This document shows positions 24,401 through 35,499 of a DNA stretch of 64,000 nt, piece after piece. Origin of the DNA: Takakia lepidozioides (taxonomy: Eukaryota; Streptophyta; Takakiopsida; Takakiales; Takakiaceae); NCBI GenBank assembly GCA_030704615.1, contig CM060731.1:90374756-90438755 (forward strand). The letters run 5' to 3'. The notes beneath the pieces were generated by a model. That model made no database searches. It was not told the DNA's origin and saw only the letters and a list, made by a program, of their open reading frames with translations. Each line of letters begins with the position of its first letter. The stretch's first letter is position 1. A program made the position numbers and the translations under genes.

Positions 24401-26048
24401 GAAGGTGTTCACGGACAATGTCACGGTGAAGTATTTTGCCACGCAGCCCAAGTTGTCCCCAAAACAACTTAGGTGGCAAGATACTTTGGCAGTGTTCGAC
24501 GTGGATATCCAGTACAAACCGGGACGGGACAATGTGGTGGCCGATGCTTTAAGTAGAAAGCAGCAGCTCTTGTTGGTGTACAAGGGCGAGACGGCGCTCC
24601 AAAGGAAGATCCGGAAGGTTGGCCGGAAGGATGAGCTGGTAAAGTCCGTGATGCAGGACTTGAGAATGGGGGTTAAATCGCAGTTCCACTTGCAAAATGG
24701 ACTGCTCCGGTATAAGCAAAAACGTCTCTACGTGCCAAAGGGAGGGATCAGAGATAGCCTCTTGACAGAATGCCATGATAGCCCGCTTGCGGGCCACGGC
24801 GGAGCCAAGCGTACTGCAGCACTCTTGAAGAAAGAGTATTTCTGGCCCAAACTGAGGGAGGAGGCAGAGGAGTATGTCAAGACATGCACCACATGCCAAC
24901 AAAACCGGAGCGAGTACAAAAAGCAAGCGGGGTTGTTACAACCCTTGCCAATTCCAGAGGGGACTTGGGAAAGCGTCTCGATGGATTTCATGATTGCTAT
25001 GCCGCTGTCAAAAGGATTCGATGCAATCATGGTGGTGGTGGATAGGTTCAGTAAAATGGGCCATTTCATCCCCACCAAGGAGACGGCTACGGCGCAGGAG
25101 ACAGGGCGACTTTACTTCGCCCACGTCTTAAAATATCATGGAGTCCCGAAGGATATTGTCTCAGATCGCGATCCAAAGTTTACGAGTAAATTTTGGAGGA
25201 CACTTTGGAAGAAGATGGGGACAAGGCTGAAGATGAGCACCGCCTTCCGACCTACAAAGGATGGCCAAACGGAAAGAGTGAATTCCGTAGTGAAGCAATT
25301 CTTGCGGAATTACGTGTCAGCAGACCAATTAGACTGGATGGAACACTTAGACGCGGCAGAGTTCTGTTATAATAACACAGAACACTCCGCAACGGGAGTT
25401 TCCCCTTTCGTATTGGTCTATGGAAAAGCACCTCTGGTGCCGACAAGTTGGGCCGCCCAGGACGTTGAGGAACCGGCAGTGGCGGCAGTATTGGAAGAAC
25501 GCGAGCGTTTGTTGAAGCTCGCAAAGTACAACATTGCCAAAGCTAGGAAACGGTATGAAAGGCAGGCGAATCGGAAGCGGAGGGAAGTGAAGTTTGAGGC
25601 AGGCACGGAGGTCTGGTTGAACATCAAGAATTTCCGACTACCTCCAGAAGTGAGTCCGAAGTTCGTACCTCCGTATGCGGGACCCTTTCGCATTCGGAAG
25701 GTTATGAATGAGGATGTGTATGAATTGGAGCTGCCGGCAAACAGCAAGGTGCACCCAGTATTCCATGTCTCCCTTTTGAAGCCTTACTTCAAAGATGAAG
25801 CGCGTCCGAATCGGCATCAAGTGTTGCGCTCGCCACCTATGCTGTTGGATCATGAAAATGAACCCGAGTACGAGGTGGAGGCAATACTTAAGTCAAGGAG
25901 GTTCAACAACCAAGAAATGGAGTATCTCGTCAAATGGAAGGGCTATCATCATGTGGAGGCATCTTGGGTGCGTGCCTCAGAAATGGGAAACGCATCCGAG
26001 GCGGTCGCAGCTTTCGAAGGGCGACCTCAAAAGCGGAAGAAGCGTTGA
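21492..26048 (+). CDS. Gag-pol polyprotein with C-terminal chromodomain (Gyp-C)
   Basis: This is a single open frame of 1518 residues, begun at the first ATG after the primer site ([10 protein letters not shown]). Domains in order, with approximate residues: gag 90-230 ([13 protein letters not shown]), CCHC zinc knuckle 341-354 ([14 protein letters not shown]), aspartic protease near 424 ([11 protein letters not shown]), reverse transcriptase with YIDDIL near 764, RNase H from about 909 (EIHTDASD), integrase HHCC finger about 1094-1135 (C..C in TCTTCQQN), integrase core with Asp in SMDF (1165), Asp in VSDRDP and Glu in GQTERVN, then the GPY/F-like module and a chromodomain at about 1459-1508 ([12 protein letters not shown]...YLVKWKGYH). 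The order PR-RT-RH-IN places it in Ty3/gypsy; the chromodomain makes it a chromovirus. Compared with Gyp-A it lacks two residues in RT (KTACRYG in place of KTACRTRYG). No key catalytic residue appears missing. Confidence 0.97.
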   Translation: MGSGKPKRKRNGPKDDDPGEPDGGDVSPRRPFEEAMHVSKNEAAQEREESEESEPEESLRAPTNQEMPPMPAAFWEGLLAQFGGTLKDVLKAANATSTKAKFKVKPKEPGTFEGVRNRKALNTWLLELKLYFRAAKLSDEDRVEVAPTYLRGYAQQWWQKRLHDRGPSPETLNWSGFKELMKRQFVPLNASWLARDKMRNLKQTDDIRGYVQAFNVLLLEVADMAEPKMVFNFVAGLAPWARRKLEEKPPKTLNEAIERAECFSDVPRGERQGRTELNHKKIRREGDSFRPEKKWDRPRGKNGTWKSKGGPSHVKAAPGASKGKAGGAAYGGQRATFDGVCFNCGEPGHMAKKCTKPRQLNMTRATTELSEDTISRLVEAVVARTCKVGKFSCELYQETGALRKGSQLLFVDGIISGTNVSLLVDTGASHSFMTPATAQKLGLPTSDVGASIEVRSAKGEPQLATRLAIDVPLQLGSWEGRENFTICEIDGVDLILGMTFLSKSGAVIDGRKRVVTLPCGNGGEVLRVSETPKSVGGRINLMSAKEWAVEEAHEPQFLLYIREVKGEGDGEPSPDWIKGILEKYQDVMPEDLPSGLPPRRGVDHKIEVIPGSEPPAKAPYRLSHRELVELKTQLKDLMSKGYIRPSKSPYGAPVLFADKKDGTLRMCVDYRALNKVTIKNRYPLPRIDDLFDRLAGAKYFSRIDLRSGYHQIRVAEGDEEKTACRYGSYEFLVMPFGLTNAPATFSTLMNNLFQEWLDDFVIVYIDDILVYSKTKEEHLEHLQRVFQKLREGKLYAKASKCEFGVTKVEFLGHVITQDGIEMDDRKVRAILDWEPPTSVPGVRSFLGLASYYRKYVRNFTKIAGPLSDLLCKSKVWAWNTFCGQAFAELKQRMAEAPVLKIPKFGRPFEIHTDASDFAIGGVLMQDGRPVAYESKKLNEVERRWPTHEKEMKAVVHCLELWCHYVGSNPVKVFTDNVTVKYFATQPKLSPKQLRWQDTLAVFDVDIQYKPGRDNVVADALSRKQQLLLVYKGETALQRKIRKVGRKDELVKSVMQDLRMGVKSQFHLQNGLLRYKQKRLYVPKGGIRDSLLTECHDSPLAGHGGAKRTAALLKKEYFWPKLREEAEEYVKTCTTCQQNRSEYKKQAGLLQPLPIPEGTWESVSMDFMIAMPLSKGFDAIMVVVDRFSKMGHFIPTKETATAQETGRLYFAHVLKYHGVPKDIVSDRDPKFTSKFWRTLWKKMGTRLKMSTAFRPTKDGQTERVNSVVKQFLRNYVSADQLDWMEHLDAAEFCYNNTEHSATGVSPFVLVYGKAPLVPTSWAAQDVEEPAVAAVLEERERLLKLAKYNIAKARKRYERQANRKRREVKFEAGTEVWLNIKNFRLPPEVSPKFVPPYAGPFRIRKVMNEDVYELELPANSKVHPVFHVSLLKPYFKDEARPNRHQVLRSPPMLLDHENEPEYEVEAILKSRRFNNQEMEYLVKWKGYHHVEASWVRASEMGNASEAVAAFEGRPQKRKKR

Positions 26049-26324
26049 TGGGGACATCAACCTTGGAGCGTGGGGGAGGAAATGCATGCTTAGCCCGGCT
26101 TAGCTAGCTTAGGAATCCGAGTGCAAAAACTTGTATTGTACAAAACGTGCTATAAATAAAACAGATTCCAAATGTTGTGCGTCCTATTTTGTTTGGAATG
26201 GTGATGCATGGTATGGTTGGCTAGTGTGTAGAATGCATGCTAGCTTATAAAAGTGGAAGAGGTAAATTGGGTTAATCGTGTGTTTGTGTAGTGCCGAAAT
26301 TGGGTGACCCCCATCCAAGGGGCA

Positions 26325-26934
26325 AGGAAACTTGCGCCTTCTTTGGGAGTTCACGTGCTAGTGCGCACCTGGCGCGTGCGCGTACTATAACTGCGCTACC
26401 GAGGGGGTTGCCTTGTAGTGCGGGCTAACGCGGAAGCCACGTGCTTCCGTTCACGTACTATAATCGTGTAGCCTCGGGACAAAGTCGTAGTGCGGCTTCG
26501 GCGTGTTCCCGTACCTCAGGCCAGCATTCCAAGGCGGACCCAATTGTAGTGATTGGGGCGCACGGTTGGTTCAAAGTTATCTTCCTAGTCAAAGAGGGTT
26601 CCAGGTGAACCCTTGCTCAAGGTGATGCCAAAAGCGGCATCATGAGCGGTCGCAAGCAATGTTGTTGCAGTAAGGCGATTCGATCCTCGGGGAGGATCGT
26701 TCCTTGGCCTTGAAGTAGGCCAAGAAGAGTGCACCTGGAGGAGCTTGAGAGGCTCCACCCTTGGCCGGGACTTGGAGGAAGTCGGCCGAACTAGCTAGTG
26801 GAGAGTAGAGTCAAGTGTGGGGTTTGGTTCTTTGCCATGGGACGCCATGGTACGGAAACAAACTCCTTGATGTGGGACGCCACAACTTGGATGTTCGTTT
26901 CTACAAAATGGACAAGTCGATGAGGACATCGACT
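26325..26934 (+). other. Serial stem-loops in the 3' non-coding region of Gyp-C
   Basis: The 905-bp gap between stop and 3' LTR holds no gene. It holds a chain of inverted repeats: GCAAG-GAAA-CTTGC, GGAAGC/GCTTCC, GGGTTC/GAACCC, TGATGCC/GGCATCA, CGATCCTC/GAGGATCG, CTTGGCCT/AGGCCAAG, GGAGC/GCTCC and AGTCGATG-AGGA-CATCGACT (26915-26934). Two of the loops are tetraloops. The same stems occur in Gyp-A and Gyp-B, one with a compensating change. It may be a packaging, stability or translation element of the genomic RNA (inference). Confidence 0.6.
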
Positions 26935-26953
26935 CCCTGTTGGTAGGGGTGTG

Positions 26954-27678
26954 TGTCGCGGCCCTTTGCCTTGAGGGCAGGGGGTCGGGACACATGAGGG
27001 GCTGCCCCTGTGGTGGGGGCAGTGGCAGCGATAGGTATAGGGGGCTGAAGCACCCTTGAGTGCCCAAGGCACTCAAGGACGCGGAGGCGCTCACTAGGTG
27101 GAGCCCCGCACACCGGGTTGCGGTGGGGGTGGCTCCACAAGGGGTGGTGGTAGCTTAGCGGGACTTAGTGGGGGTGGCATAGGACTCACCATGGGGGCGG
27201 AGACCTCGGGGTGGGAATCGTGGGGAGTCTTGGGACTCATCACGGTCCATAGGGGCCGTGGTGAGCGGGCCAAGACTCACCGCGACTCATCACCGGGAGT
27301 CGAGGGTTTTCGTGGTGGTTCGCCATAAAATGGCATGGCTGGTTGTGAAACCCCCGCGGACAGCTACACAAGTATATATAGGGAGTAGTAACCCCGAGAA
27401 CGGTGCAAACCCGTTGGTGACCAAAAACTAGTGAGTGAGCGAGCGAGCCGGAAAGCGACCAAAGAGTGGGGAGCTATTCCGGACTGCCATCTACCAAAGG
27501 GAATTCTCCTAGTCCCAAATAGGTGGAGGGTTTAGAGGGAAGCGAAGGGGGACCGTTATTTCCCGGTGAGCAGCCGAAGCTCCGAGTTGGATGGGCGGCC
27601 AGGTTGGGAGTCAGGCGCACGCATCAAAGCGAGTAACTATGACTTGACGGGGAGCTTACCGATGTGAGGTGCGCGACA
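26954..27678 (+). repeat. 3' LTR of Gyp-C
   Basis: This 725-bp LTR is preceded by the polypurine-like TGGTAGGGGTGTG (26941-26953) and followed by the CCTTA duplication. Differences from the 5' LTR are scattered single bases plus a small change near 27590. Confidence 0.95.
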
Positions 27679-28375
27679 CCTTACTTGTTGGACGGAAATG
27701 CGGCACCGCATTTCCGTTCTGGAGAGTATAAAGGTTTCCCCCGGACGGAAATGCGTTGCCGCATTTCAATTGCACTGTCTCATGATTTACAATGACAACG
27801 GAAATTTGGCGGCGCATGTTGTGCCCCATTTCTGTTCAGCAAAGTAGAAAGGATTCCACGGACGAAAATGCGGTGCCGCATTTCCATTCTGGAAAGTAGA
27901 AAGGATTCCCCTGGACGGAAATGCAGTGCCGCATTACCGTTCCACTGTTACAGGCGTTGCATGTTGGACGGAAATGAGTAGCCGCATTTCCGTTCTTGAA
28001 AATAGAAAGGTTCACCTCGGACGGAAATGCGGTGTCGTATTTCCGTCCACTGGATTCCATTGAAAGAGACCGGACGGAAATGGGCACCGCATTTCCGTTC
28101 CTGCCTATCCAAGGTGTCCCGGTCGATAAAAATGCGTTGTCGCTATTATTTTCTACCGTGTGTTCCTAGTCCCATTCGACCTAAATGCGATACCGCATTT
28201 CCGTTCCACCATGGGCCTGATTTTACAGTCGACTGAAATGTGGTACCGCATTTCCGTTGCACCAGTATTTTGGTTTTCCTTGTGACGGAAATGCGGTGCC
28301 GCATTTCCGATCACAATCAACGAGAGGATGATGTGGAACTAGGATGCGGGATCGCATTCCCGTTCAGCCATGTGC
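27679..28375. repeat. E2 palindrome array, right part
   Basis: The GGAAATGCGG...CCGCATTTCC dyads continue after Gyp-C, becoming more diverged to the right. About ten to twelve are recognisable, the last near 28350 (GGATGCGGGATCGCATTCCCG). The first unit (CTTGTTGGACGGAAATGCGG) continues the repeat block broken at 20710. Confidence 0.85.
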
Positions 28376-28741
28376 AATGGCTTGCATTGTTCCGAAACAT
28401 CACAATTGCGGCCTGTCTTGGTTGTCTAACCGTTTTAACTAACAGTCCTGGCACTTGTCAATGCGAACGTTCATGTCTGCACCGCGAATACTGGTTTATC
28501 CACCCTCAAGAGAAACTGTCAGGAGATGTTATTTCGTCGCCGAATCGGCCATCATTGTCATACTTAGTGGATATGGTATCACACCTCCCACCTTCATGCA
28601 TGTAGCTTGAAACAATACTTTCCATTTCAATGTGCGACTTCCAATCGTCGATGGACTCCGTCGATCCACTTACATGGTGCCTGTGAGCCTTGGTCTGTTG
28701 CTATAGTGAACCTCGCACTTGCCAACTTCGTGCGGTGTTCG
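28376..28741. other. Spacer between array and E2 transposase start
   Basis: This 366-bp stretch has no recognisable gene or repeat. It lies directly upstream of the E2 transposase ATG, so it would hold its promoter and 5' UTR; no motif stands out. Confidence 0.3.
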
Positions 28742-29552
28742 ATGGCTCCGAATTCCTACTTTATAGTTTGCTGTCCTCCGCAACTTGGGAGAGCCTGGAT
28801 CCCAAACGAGGGTGGACTTTGCAGAGTGACTGAAACTTACCTTTGTTCCAAATTCAAGCTCAAACCGGGCACAGTTTATTTGGAAGAAGAAATGAAGGAT
28901 GTTCCTGGACAGGTTGACGAGACCATTGTCGTGCTAGGTAACGACGGAGGTTGCGGAATTGAATGGCACGTACCCCCATCAGACACCATCCTGTACCGAG
29001 CTGTGGGAATGCCCATTCCCTTTCCGAATCAGTCGCTGCCCACACCATCCACAAAGGAGTCGGGAAACCGACAGGTGGCCACTGCCAATAGAGAGGTATG
29101 CAACGATAATCATGCCCGACCTGGACCGTCAAGACCCTCCATAGCTTCTCGTGTGGAGGTATTCGACATTTCCGACGAGGAAGATGAGTGCATTGAGGTC
29201 CCCATGTCCTCCACACGGTCGTTCAAATCCGACATGGACATCTCTGCAGGTGCTACGCATGTACCCTCGAGCATAACTCCAACCCGGTCCATTTTGCAGC
29301 TCCTACGGCAACATCACCTCGATGGTTCTCGCTCCGAGCTGGCTGCTCTCGACTATGCCAAATTTCCAGTCAAGAAGGTAACGTATCTGCCTCCCAAAGT
29401 CGATGGCAATGTCATCTTCGAGTTTCCACCTATTACTTCGTCAAACAAAGCCTCAGGGATGTTAACAGACATGGATCGAAAGCATGACGGACACCCCTGG
29501 TGTGTGACGAAGACCAGTAGCACGAAAATTGCTGATGGTGTTCGTGTACGAT
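28742..29552 (+). pseudogene. MULE-like transposase, N-terminal fragment (E2)
   Basis: The fragment starts at ATG 28742 (MAPNSYFIVCCPPQ). Recognisable parts are CRVTETYLCSKFKLKPGTVYLEEE, aligning with RFQLQNGSIFLEKE in the E-out protein; a Ser/Asp/Glu linker (FDISDEEDECIE); the segment KFPVKKVTYLPPKVDGNVIFEFPP; and the zinc-module entry MDRKHDGHPWCVTKTSS...DGVRVRY. At 29552 it breaks off and the sequence becomes the inverted tail of another transposase. The zinc ligands and all DDE residues are therefore missing. It runs rightward, away from the E2 array and the leftward ParB-like gene, matching the divergent plan of the other cassettes. Confidence 0.7.
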
Positions 29553-32287
29553 ACGGCCCCAAGCCCCACTGTTTCCCTTTCAAGAACTTGTTGTACCTGC
29601 ATTGCTGCATAATTGACCTCACAATGTCCTCCGTTGTGGCAGTGAGGATGTCCACCAGATGCGCCACAGAGGAGGCACGCCAGGAAGAATGTACTGATTC
29701 GGCCATGTTTGTTGTCGGCATGTCGGTGTCAGAGTCGAGACACATTTCCTGCACATGCACATGTTCAGGTTACAAGCAAATTACAAATAATGAGTAGCTA
29801 GCATAATATTCAACGGAACGCAAATTCGTCCAACTCACCTCCCGCATATAGTCGCCGAACTGGAGGAAACGATAATGCCACCATGCTAGCCAACTGACCA
29901 TTGCTCCCTCGTCTGATTTCTTTACAGCACCTGACGTTGTCCACCAAGCCCGTATACATGCAAACTGTGTCTCTGCATCATCCAAGGTGGGAGCACACTT
30001 CCACGCAAGACACATGGAACGGTGCTCCTCTCTGAAATCTGGCGCCACGAGCCTGATTGTGTATTGCGACAAGCTCTGCAGAAAATGGAACCCACAAAAT
30101 CTCTCATTGCTCTTCATCGGAACATTGGGGTCTTCCCCGTACACCCTTCGGATGGCAGCCCAATTTGCTTGTGCGTTGTCCGCCATGAAACCACGGAAAT
30201 TGGGAGGGGGAAATCCTGCCCTGGCCATCTGTTCGTTTATTCCCTGCCAAAGAAGCATCTCCGATTGTGTGTCCTCTCCTTTCATCTCACAAATAACAAT
30301 TGTAATAAGCATCCTGCAGTGGGTGTCGTAGACATATGCACCCATTGTCACCCACTGGTGATTTGTAATTCGCTTGATATGGTGGAACATGACCCAACTG
30401 TTTGACAAGTCCCCACTCGTCATCCGGTGGACTAGTTCGACGCCGCTGCCAGGCCCACACGTTGACATTTTGAATACGAAACAGCGATCTGCCTCAGTCC
30501 CTTGTCCTGGAAATCTACTTCCATGAATGTAGTCATATCCACATCGTCGCTTCACCTCCAGAATGGAGTGCATATCCGAGCCACGCCCAATTCTCTGTTT
30601 GCACAAGACAATGTGGTTTCGGACATTCGGTGAACAGACGTGGAACACCGACTCCAGCAATGCCTCCATTTCCTTGTCATCAAGAGGAACTCTGTTAGAG
30701 CTGTCTTCCGACATAATTCTGGCCAATGCCATCTTATGGGCGGCCTGCAGCTGTATCTGTTTGGGTTTGGCACCAGGTCTCAACTTAACCTCCTCCTGAC
30801 AAGCTGCTCCGCCTCGTGGGCAGCCTCCTGCGAGTTACCCCTCGTCAATTTGTGACAATGGGAACCAACGTGTATGCAAGCTCGTGTGAGGTCAGGAAAC
30901 GGTGCAACACATAGAACTGCTTGGCATTGTAAACAGACATGCAATGTGGTGGTTCTTTGCAATGTGCACACTTAAATGTGGAGTTTGGAACCTTCTCCTG
31001 AGTTCGAAATGGTTGATGAGCTGTGTCTGTCCAATCCGTCTCGTTCCTGTGACCTCTGGATTTAAAGTGGAAGCAAGTTGGGGAGAAACACCGCAACGCG
31101 CCCGCACAAACAACGTAACGCACCCGCACACCATTGAGCATCTTCATGCTGGTGGTTTTGGTGATGCACCAAGGATGACCGTCATGTTTCTTATCCATAT
31201 CTATCAACATTCCGGACGCCCTCGAATAGTCCGTTCGAGGAGGGAACTCAAAGAAGATATTACCGTCGACGTCTGCGGGAAGGCATGTAACGGATTTCAT
31301 TGCGAACTTGTTGTAGTCCAGGAATGCGGCCCCTGGCCTTTGCGCAATAACTGCCAACGGTATGCAGTCAGAAGGTATATGACCAGTGCAGATGCGCTGC
31401 ACAAACCAATAATTGTGGCGTTTGATAAGAAGCGTGGGGGGGGCGAGCGTGTAAGCACCTTCCCCATGGACAGAGGGAACTGACAGAGGTGGCATTCCAG
31501 TGGGTCTGATTGCAAGATTGAGTGCGAGACCCTCGCTGCCAAAAGTCAACATTCAACAAAATGCAACATTGCACAAAAAGTGGAACTTTGGTTCAAATGA
31601 GACATTTTTATTAATAATGAACTGTGACAAGTATGCATGCCCTCTCAAACCGAGGGAAGCCAAAATTATGCATGCAATCCATGCTCCGGTAAGTTGGAAA
31701 TTTGCTCCCGTGTTGCACTGTTCTCACCAAGAAGCTGGAACCTCAATTGGCCTCTCAACAAGTTCATGACTGACAGGGTGTCGGTAGGTGAAGACAATGG
31801 ATGCAGCCCGTTTGCCTTTGGTATAGTGGACAACGGTGTCATCTCCACTGATATATGCACCATCATAAATCGAGACCTTTGCTGTGGAGACTCTATGTCC
31901 ATAGGACTCATCCTCGTAGCTTATGAGAATGTCCCCATACACTGTTTGCGATGGAATCCTCTCTGGCTTGTACGTACCGATGCAATCCTCGTAGGCCCAC
32001 TAGCAGCACCTTCAATGATGTAGGAAGGCTGTGCAACTTTTGGGGATGTTCAATGCTGGCGGAAACTGCAGATCAACGATTCGCAGGCACCAAAGCCGCG
32101 CAGGCCCGTCCCGGCGAGGCTGATCGTGGAGACCAGGAAGGTACTCAAGAGCGGACATGTGCACCCTCCTCTGCTGAGAGTGGTCTATCCAATCCTGCAG
32201 GTATATGAAAATATCCCCTGACTTGGGCGAGAAGTCCCACGGGGTGAGATGCTTGTTTGGGCAGTTGCTGGGATCCCGGCACGCCAT
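29553..32287 (-). pseudogene. MULE-like SWIM-type transposase, C-terminus lost (E3)
   Basis: This reads leftward from ATG 32287 (MACRDPSNCPNKH). Pieces in order: an N-terminal domain (32287-31666, two frames); the zinc module (31360-30870) with GHPWCITKTTS, CAGALRCFSPTCFHF, FKCAHCKEPPHC and a degenerate H.G.H.H end; and the catalytic region (30783-29842) with SNSWVMFHHIKR, ICEMKGEDT, RGFMADNAQANWAAIRRVYG and CGFHFLQSL. An intron (GT at 29842, AG near 29745) precedes EMCLDSDTDMPTTNMAESVHSSW. The pattern fits a Mutator-like RNase-H-fold transposase; the WRKY-GCM1 zinc-finger link to transposases is known. Several frameshifts separate the pieces. The gene stops at GLGP (29553) in an inverted junction, so the SWIM finger is gone. 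Confidence 0.75.
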
Positions 32288-32519
32288 CGCCGACTATTGA
32301 AAGGGCTACCAGGAAGCAGAGAGGGTGCGCATGGAAGGGGGAGTGTGGGGAAGCTGAAGTGAGAGGAGCGAGGAGCGAGCAAGTGTTGTTGTTGTCTCAG
32401 TTTGAAACGCGTGGGTCACGAGCGAAGGTCGGGCAAGTGGCGAAGAAAAAGAGCAACATTTAATATAGCCGTACCCAGGAATGAGGGGCAGAATTTAATT
32501 CGACATGGCGTCAAATCGG
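32288..32519. promoter_or_regulatory. E3 transposase upstream flank
   Basis: This short flank lies between the transposase ATG and the palindrome array. Bases 32419-32480 recur, inverted, at 4426-4487 beside the EA array, so this flank is a conserved cassette part. No TATA box is clear. Confidence 0.4.
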
Positions 32520-34600
32520 AGGTGACGACACCTGGCCGACAAAGAACATCCCACGGATGGAAAAATGACGCCGAATTTCCATACGAGGCCCGTCGGATGA
32601 AGTCGTCTCGGGGGGAGAGGCCAACACCTGGCCGACAGAGAACATCCCTCGGATGGAAAAACGGCGCCGAATCTCCAATGAGGCCGTTCGGATGAAGTTG
32701 TCTCGGGGGGAGAGGCCGACACCTGGCCTACAGAGAATATCCCCCGGATGGCAAAACGGCGCCGAATTTCCATACGAGGCCCGTCGGATGAAGTCGTCTC
32801 AGGGGGACAGGCCGACACCTGGCCAATAGAGAACATCCCTCGGATGGATAAACGACGCCGAATTTCCATCAGAGGCCATTCGGATGAAGTTGTCTCGGGG
32901 GGAGAGGCCGACACCTGGCCTACAAAGAATATCCCCCGGATGGCAAAACGGCGCCGAATTTCCATACGAGGCCCGTCGGATGAAGTCGTCTCAGGGGGAC
33001 AGGCCGACACCTGGCCAATAGAGAACATCCCTCGGATGGATAAACGACGCCGAATTTCCATCAGAGGCCGTTCGGATGAAGTTGTCTCGGGGGGAGAGGC
33101 CGACACCTGGCCGACAGAGAACATCCCACGGATGGAAAAATGGCACCGAATTTCAATACGAGGCCCGTCGGATGAAGTCGTCTCGGGGGAGAGGCCGACG
33201 CCTAGCCAACAGAGAACATCCCTCGGATGGAAAAACGGTGCCGAATCTCCAATGAGGCCGTTCGGATGAAGTTGTCTCGGGGGGAGAGGCCGACACCTGG
33301 CCTACAAAGAATATGCCCCGGATGGCAAAACGGCGCCGAATTTCCATACGAGGCCCGTCGGATGAAGTCGTCTCAGGGGGAGAGGCCGACACCTGGCCGA
33401 CAGAGAATGTCACTCGGATGGAAAAACCGCGCCGAATTTCCATCCGAGGCCATTCGGATGAAGTTGTCTCGGGGGGAGAGGCCGACACCTGGCCGACAGA
33501 GGACATCCCCCGGATGGAAAAACGGCGCCGAATTTCCATACGAGGCCCGTCGGATGAAGTCGTCTCGGGGGGAGAGGCCGACACCTGGCCGACATAGAAT
33601 ATCCATCGGATGGAAAAACGGCGCCGAATTTCCATCCGAGGCCGTTCGGATGAAGTCGTCTCGTGGGGAGAGGACGACACCCGGCCGACAGAGAACATCC
33701 CCCGGATGGAAAAACGGCGCCGAATTTCCATTCGAGGCCCGTCGGATGAAGTCGTCTCGGGGGGAGAGGCCGACAACTGGCCGACAGAGAACATCCATCG
33801 GATGGAAAAACGGCGCTGAATTTCCATCCGAGGCCATTTGGATGAAGTCATCTCGTGGGGAGAGGACGACACCTGCCCGACACAGAACATCCCTCGGATG
33901 GAAAAACGGCGCCGAATTTCTATTCGAGGCCCGTCGGATGAAGTCGTCTGGGGGGAAGAGGCCGACACCTGGCCGACAGAGAACATCCCCGGGATGGAAA
34001 AACGGCGCCGAATTTCCATCGGAGGCCGTTCGGATGAAGTCGTCTCAGGGGGAGAGGCGGACACCTGGCCGACAAAGAATATCCCCCGGATGGAAAAACG
34101 GCGCCGAATTTCCATTCTAGGCCCGTCGGATGAAGTCGTCTCGGGGGGAGAGGCCAACACCTGGCCGACAGAGAACATCCCCGGGATGGAAAAACGGCGC
34201 CGAATTTCCATCCGAGGCCGTTCGGATGAAGTCGTCTCAGGGGGAGAGGCGGACACCTGGCCGACTAAGAACATCCCCCGGATAGAAAAACGGCGCCGAA
34301 TTTCCATTCGAGGCCCGTCGGATGAAGTCGTCTCGGGGGGAGAGGCCAACACCTGGCCGACAGAGAACATCCCCCGGATGGAAAAACAGCGCCGAATTTC
34401 CATTCGAGGCCCGTCGGATGAAGTCGTCTCGGGGGGAGAGGCCGACATCTAGCCGACAGAGAACATCCCTCGGATGGAAAAACGGCGCCGTATTTCCATC
34501 CAAGGCCGCACGGATGGAGTCGTCTCGGGGGGAGTGGCCGAAAGAGATCATCTGCAGGATGGAAAAACGCGCCGAATATCCATCAACAGACGCCCGTATC
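32520..34600. repeat. 96-bp tandem array of GGCGCC palindromes (E3)
   Basis: About 22 tandem units have an exact 96-bp period over most of the block (for example GATGGAAAAA at 33609, 33705, 33801, 33897). Each unit has a GGATGGAAAAACGGCGCC dyad closing on GAATTTCCAT. Two variants, ending AGGCCCGTCGGATGAAG and AGGCCGTTCGGATGAAG, alternate for much of the array, making a 192-bp higher-order repeat. Because 96 is a multiple of 3, frames of up to 431 codons run through it; these look like by-products. The array lies between the leftward transposase and the rightward ParB-MTase gene. Confidence 0.9.
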
Positions 34601-35259
34601 AACCCTTCATCAACAATTTTGATTCGTTTTTCGCGTTTTTTTGTCTAATCAGTCACTCAACTTAGAGTTTTTCGCCTGCGGTCCACTTTTTGGCACGTTA
34701 TGCCCACCAATGTCGTCCGGTAGAGACAAAGTCGGTGCCGGATTTCCATCCATGAGGTGGACCGACTTACTTGCAGGATGGAAATTCGGCGCCGGTTTTC
34801 TATCCTGCAGCGTTCCGGTTTACCTGCAGTATGGAAATTCGGCGCCGGTTTTCCATCCGGCCGCGCTCCCGCTTGCCTGCAGGATGGAAATTCGGCGCCG
34901 GTTTTCCATCCGGCTGCTTTGGATGAGAATGTCTCGGGCGGAGGGAGGGCCACGGTGCGTCCCACTTCATCCGCTGAATGGAAATTCGGAGCCATTTTTT
35001 TCCATCCAGCGGGCTGTTGATGAAGTCTCGGGGGGAGGGTGGGCCAGGTGGCGCCTCTGGGCGACCTCCATACCTACGTTTAAGGGCGCAGTTGCGCATT
35101 AAATATCCTCCGCCGTCTGTTTTGAACCGGACGTTCCACACGGATACCGCGCTTACTTCCCGGATACGCCTTCGACACCTGATGTGACGGGTGGATGAAG
35201 TTCCATTCGAGGCATGTACGCACGCATTCTGCGGGAGATTTTTTCTTTTACTCGGACTT
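34601..35259. promoter_or_regulatory. Upstream flank of the E3 ParB-MTase gene
   Basis: Four larger dyads of the form GCAGGATGGAAATTCGGCGCC...GGTTTTCCATCC lie at 34740-35010. They are followed by a stretch (34930-35225) also found inverted at 990-1260 in E0. It ends just before ATG 35260. As the shared 5' flank of two copies it is the likely promoter/5' UTR region; no box is identifiable. Confidence 0.5.
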
Positions 35260-35499
35260 ATGCCGCGTGGAGAAGGGCGTGGCTCTCTTGAGAGAAACCC
35301 CACATCCAGACCGCATCGCAAACTGAAGCCTTTGTACTACAGGCGGCAATGCGGCAATGCCGACCAGCCGAACAGCGACAAAGCGGCAACGCGCCTTCTG
35401 TTCAGGTACATACGCGTTGCCTTTCTTTGATCCGTGGCCATTGTAGTCCCTACATTTCCAGGATGTAAGTTGCCTTATGTGGCGCATGAAAATTAGTTG

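Larger units (their letters stand above)
20711..27678 (+). mobile_element. Gyp-C: complete Ty3/gypsy chromovirus
   Basis: This is an intact 6968-bp element. LTRs are 20711-21436 and 26954-27678, with about ten differences by eye, so the insertion is recent. CCTTA (20706-20710 and 27679-27683) is the target duplication. It has a perfect Met-tRNA primer site, one uninterrupted 1518-residue gag-pol frame, a long structured 3' region and a polypurine-like tract. It is the only element here that could be autonomous. It sits inside the E2 palindrome array. Confidence 0.97.

Noticed and set aside
19287-28375. Possible CRISPR-like array (short palindromic repeats at regular spacing)
   Set aside because: Spacers are themselves repeated, spacing varies, there are no cas-like genes, and the context is eukaryotic transposons.
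33153-34448. 431-codon open frame on the minus strand with a 32-residue repeat
   Set aside because: The frame is open only because the tandem unit is 96 bp. Equivalent frames are open on both strands and in every array of this type, with no start context or homology.
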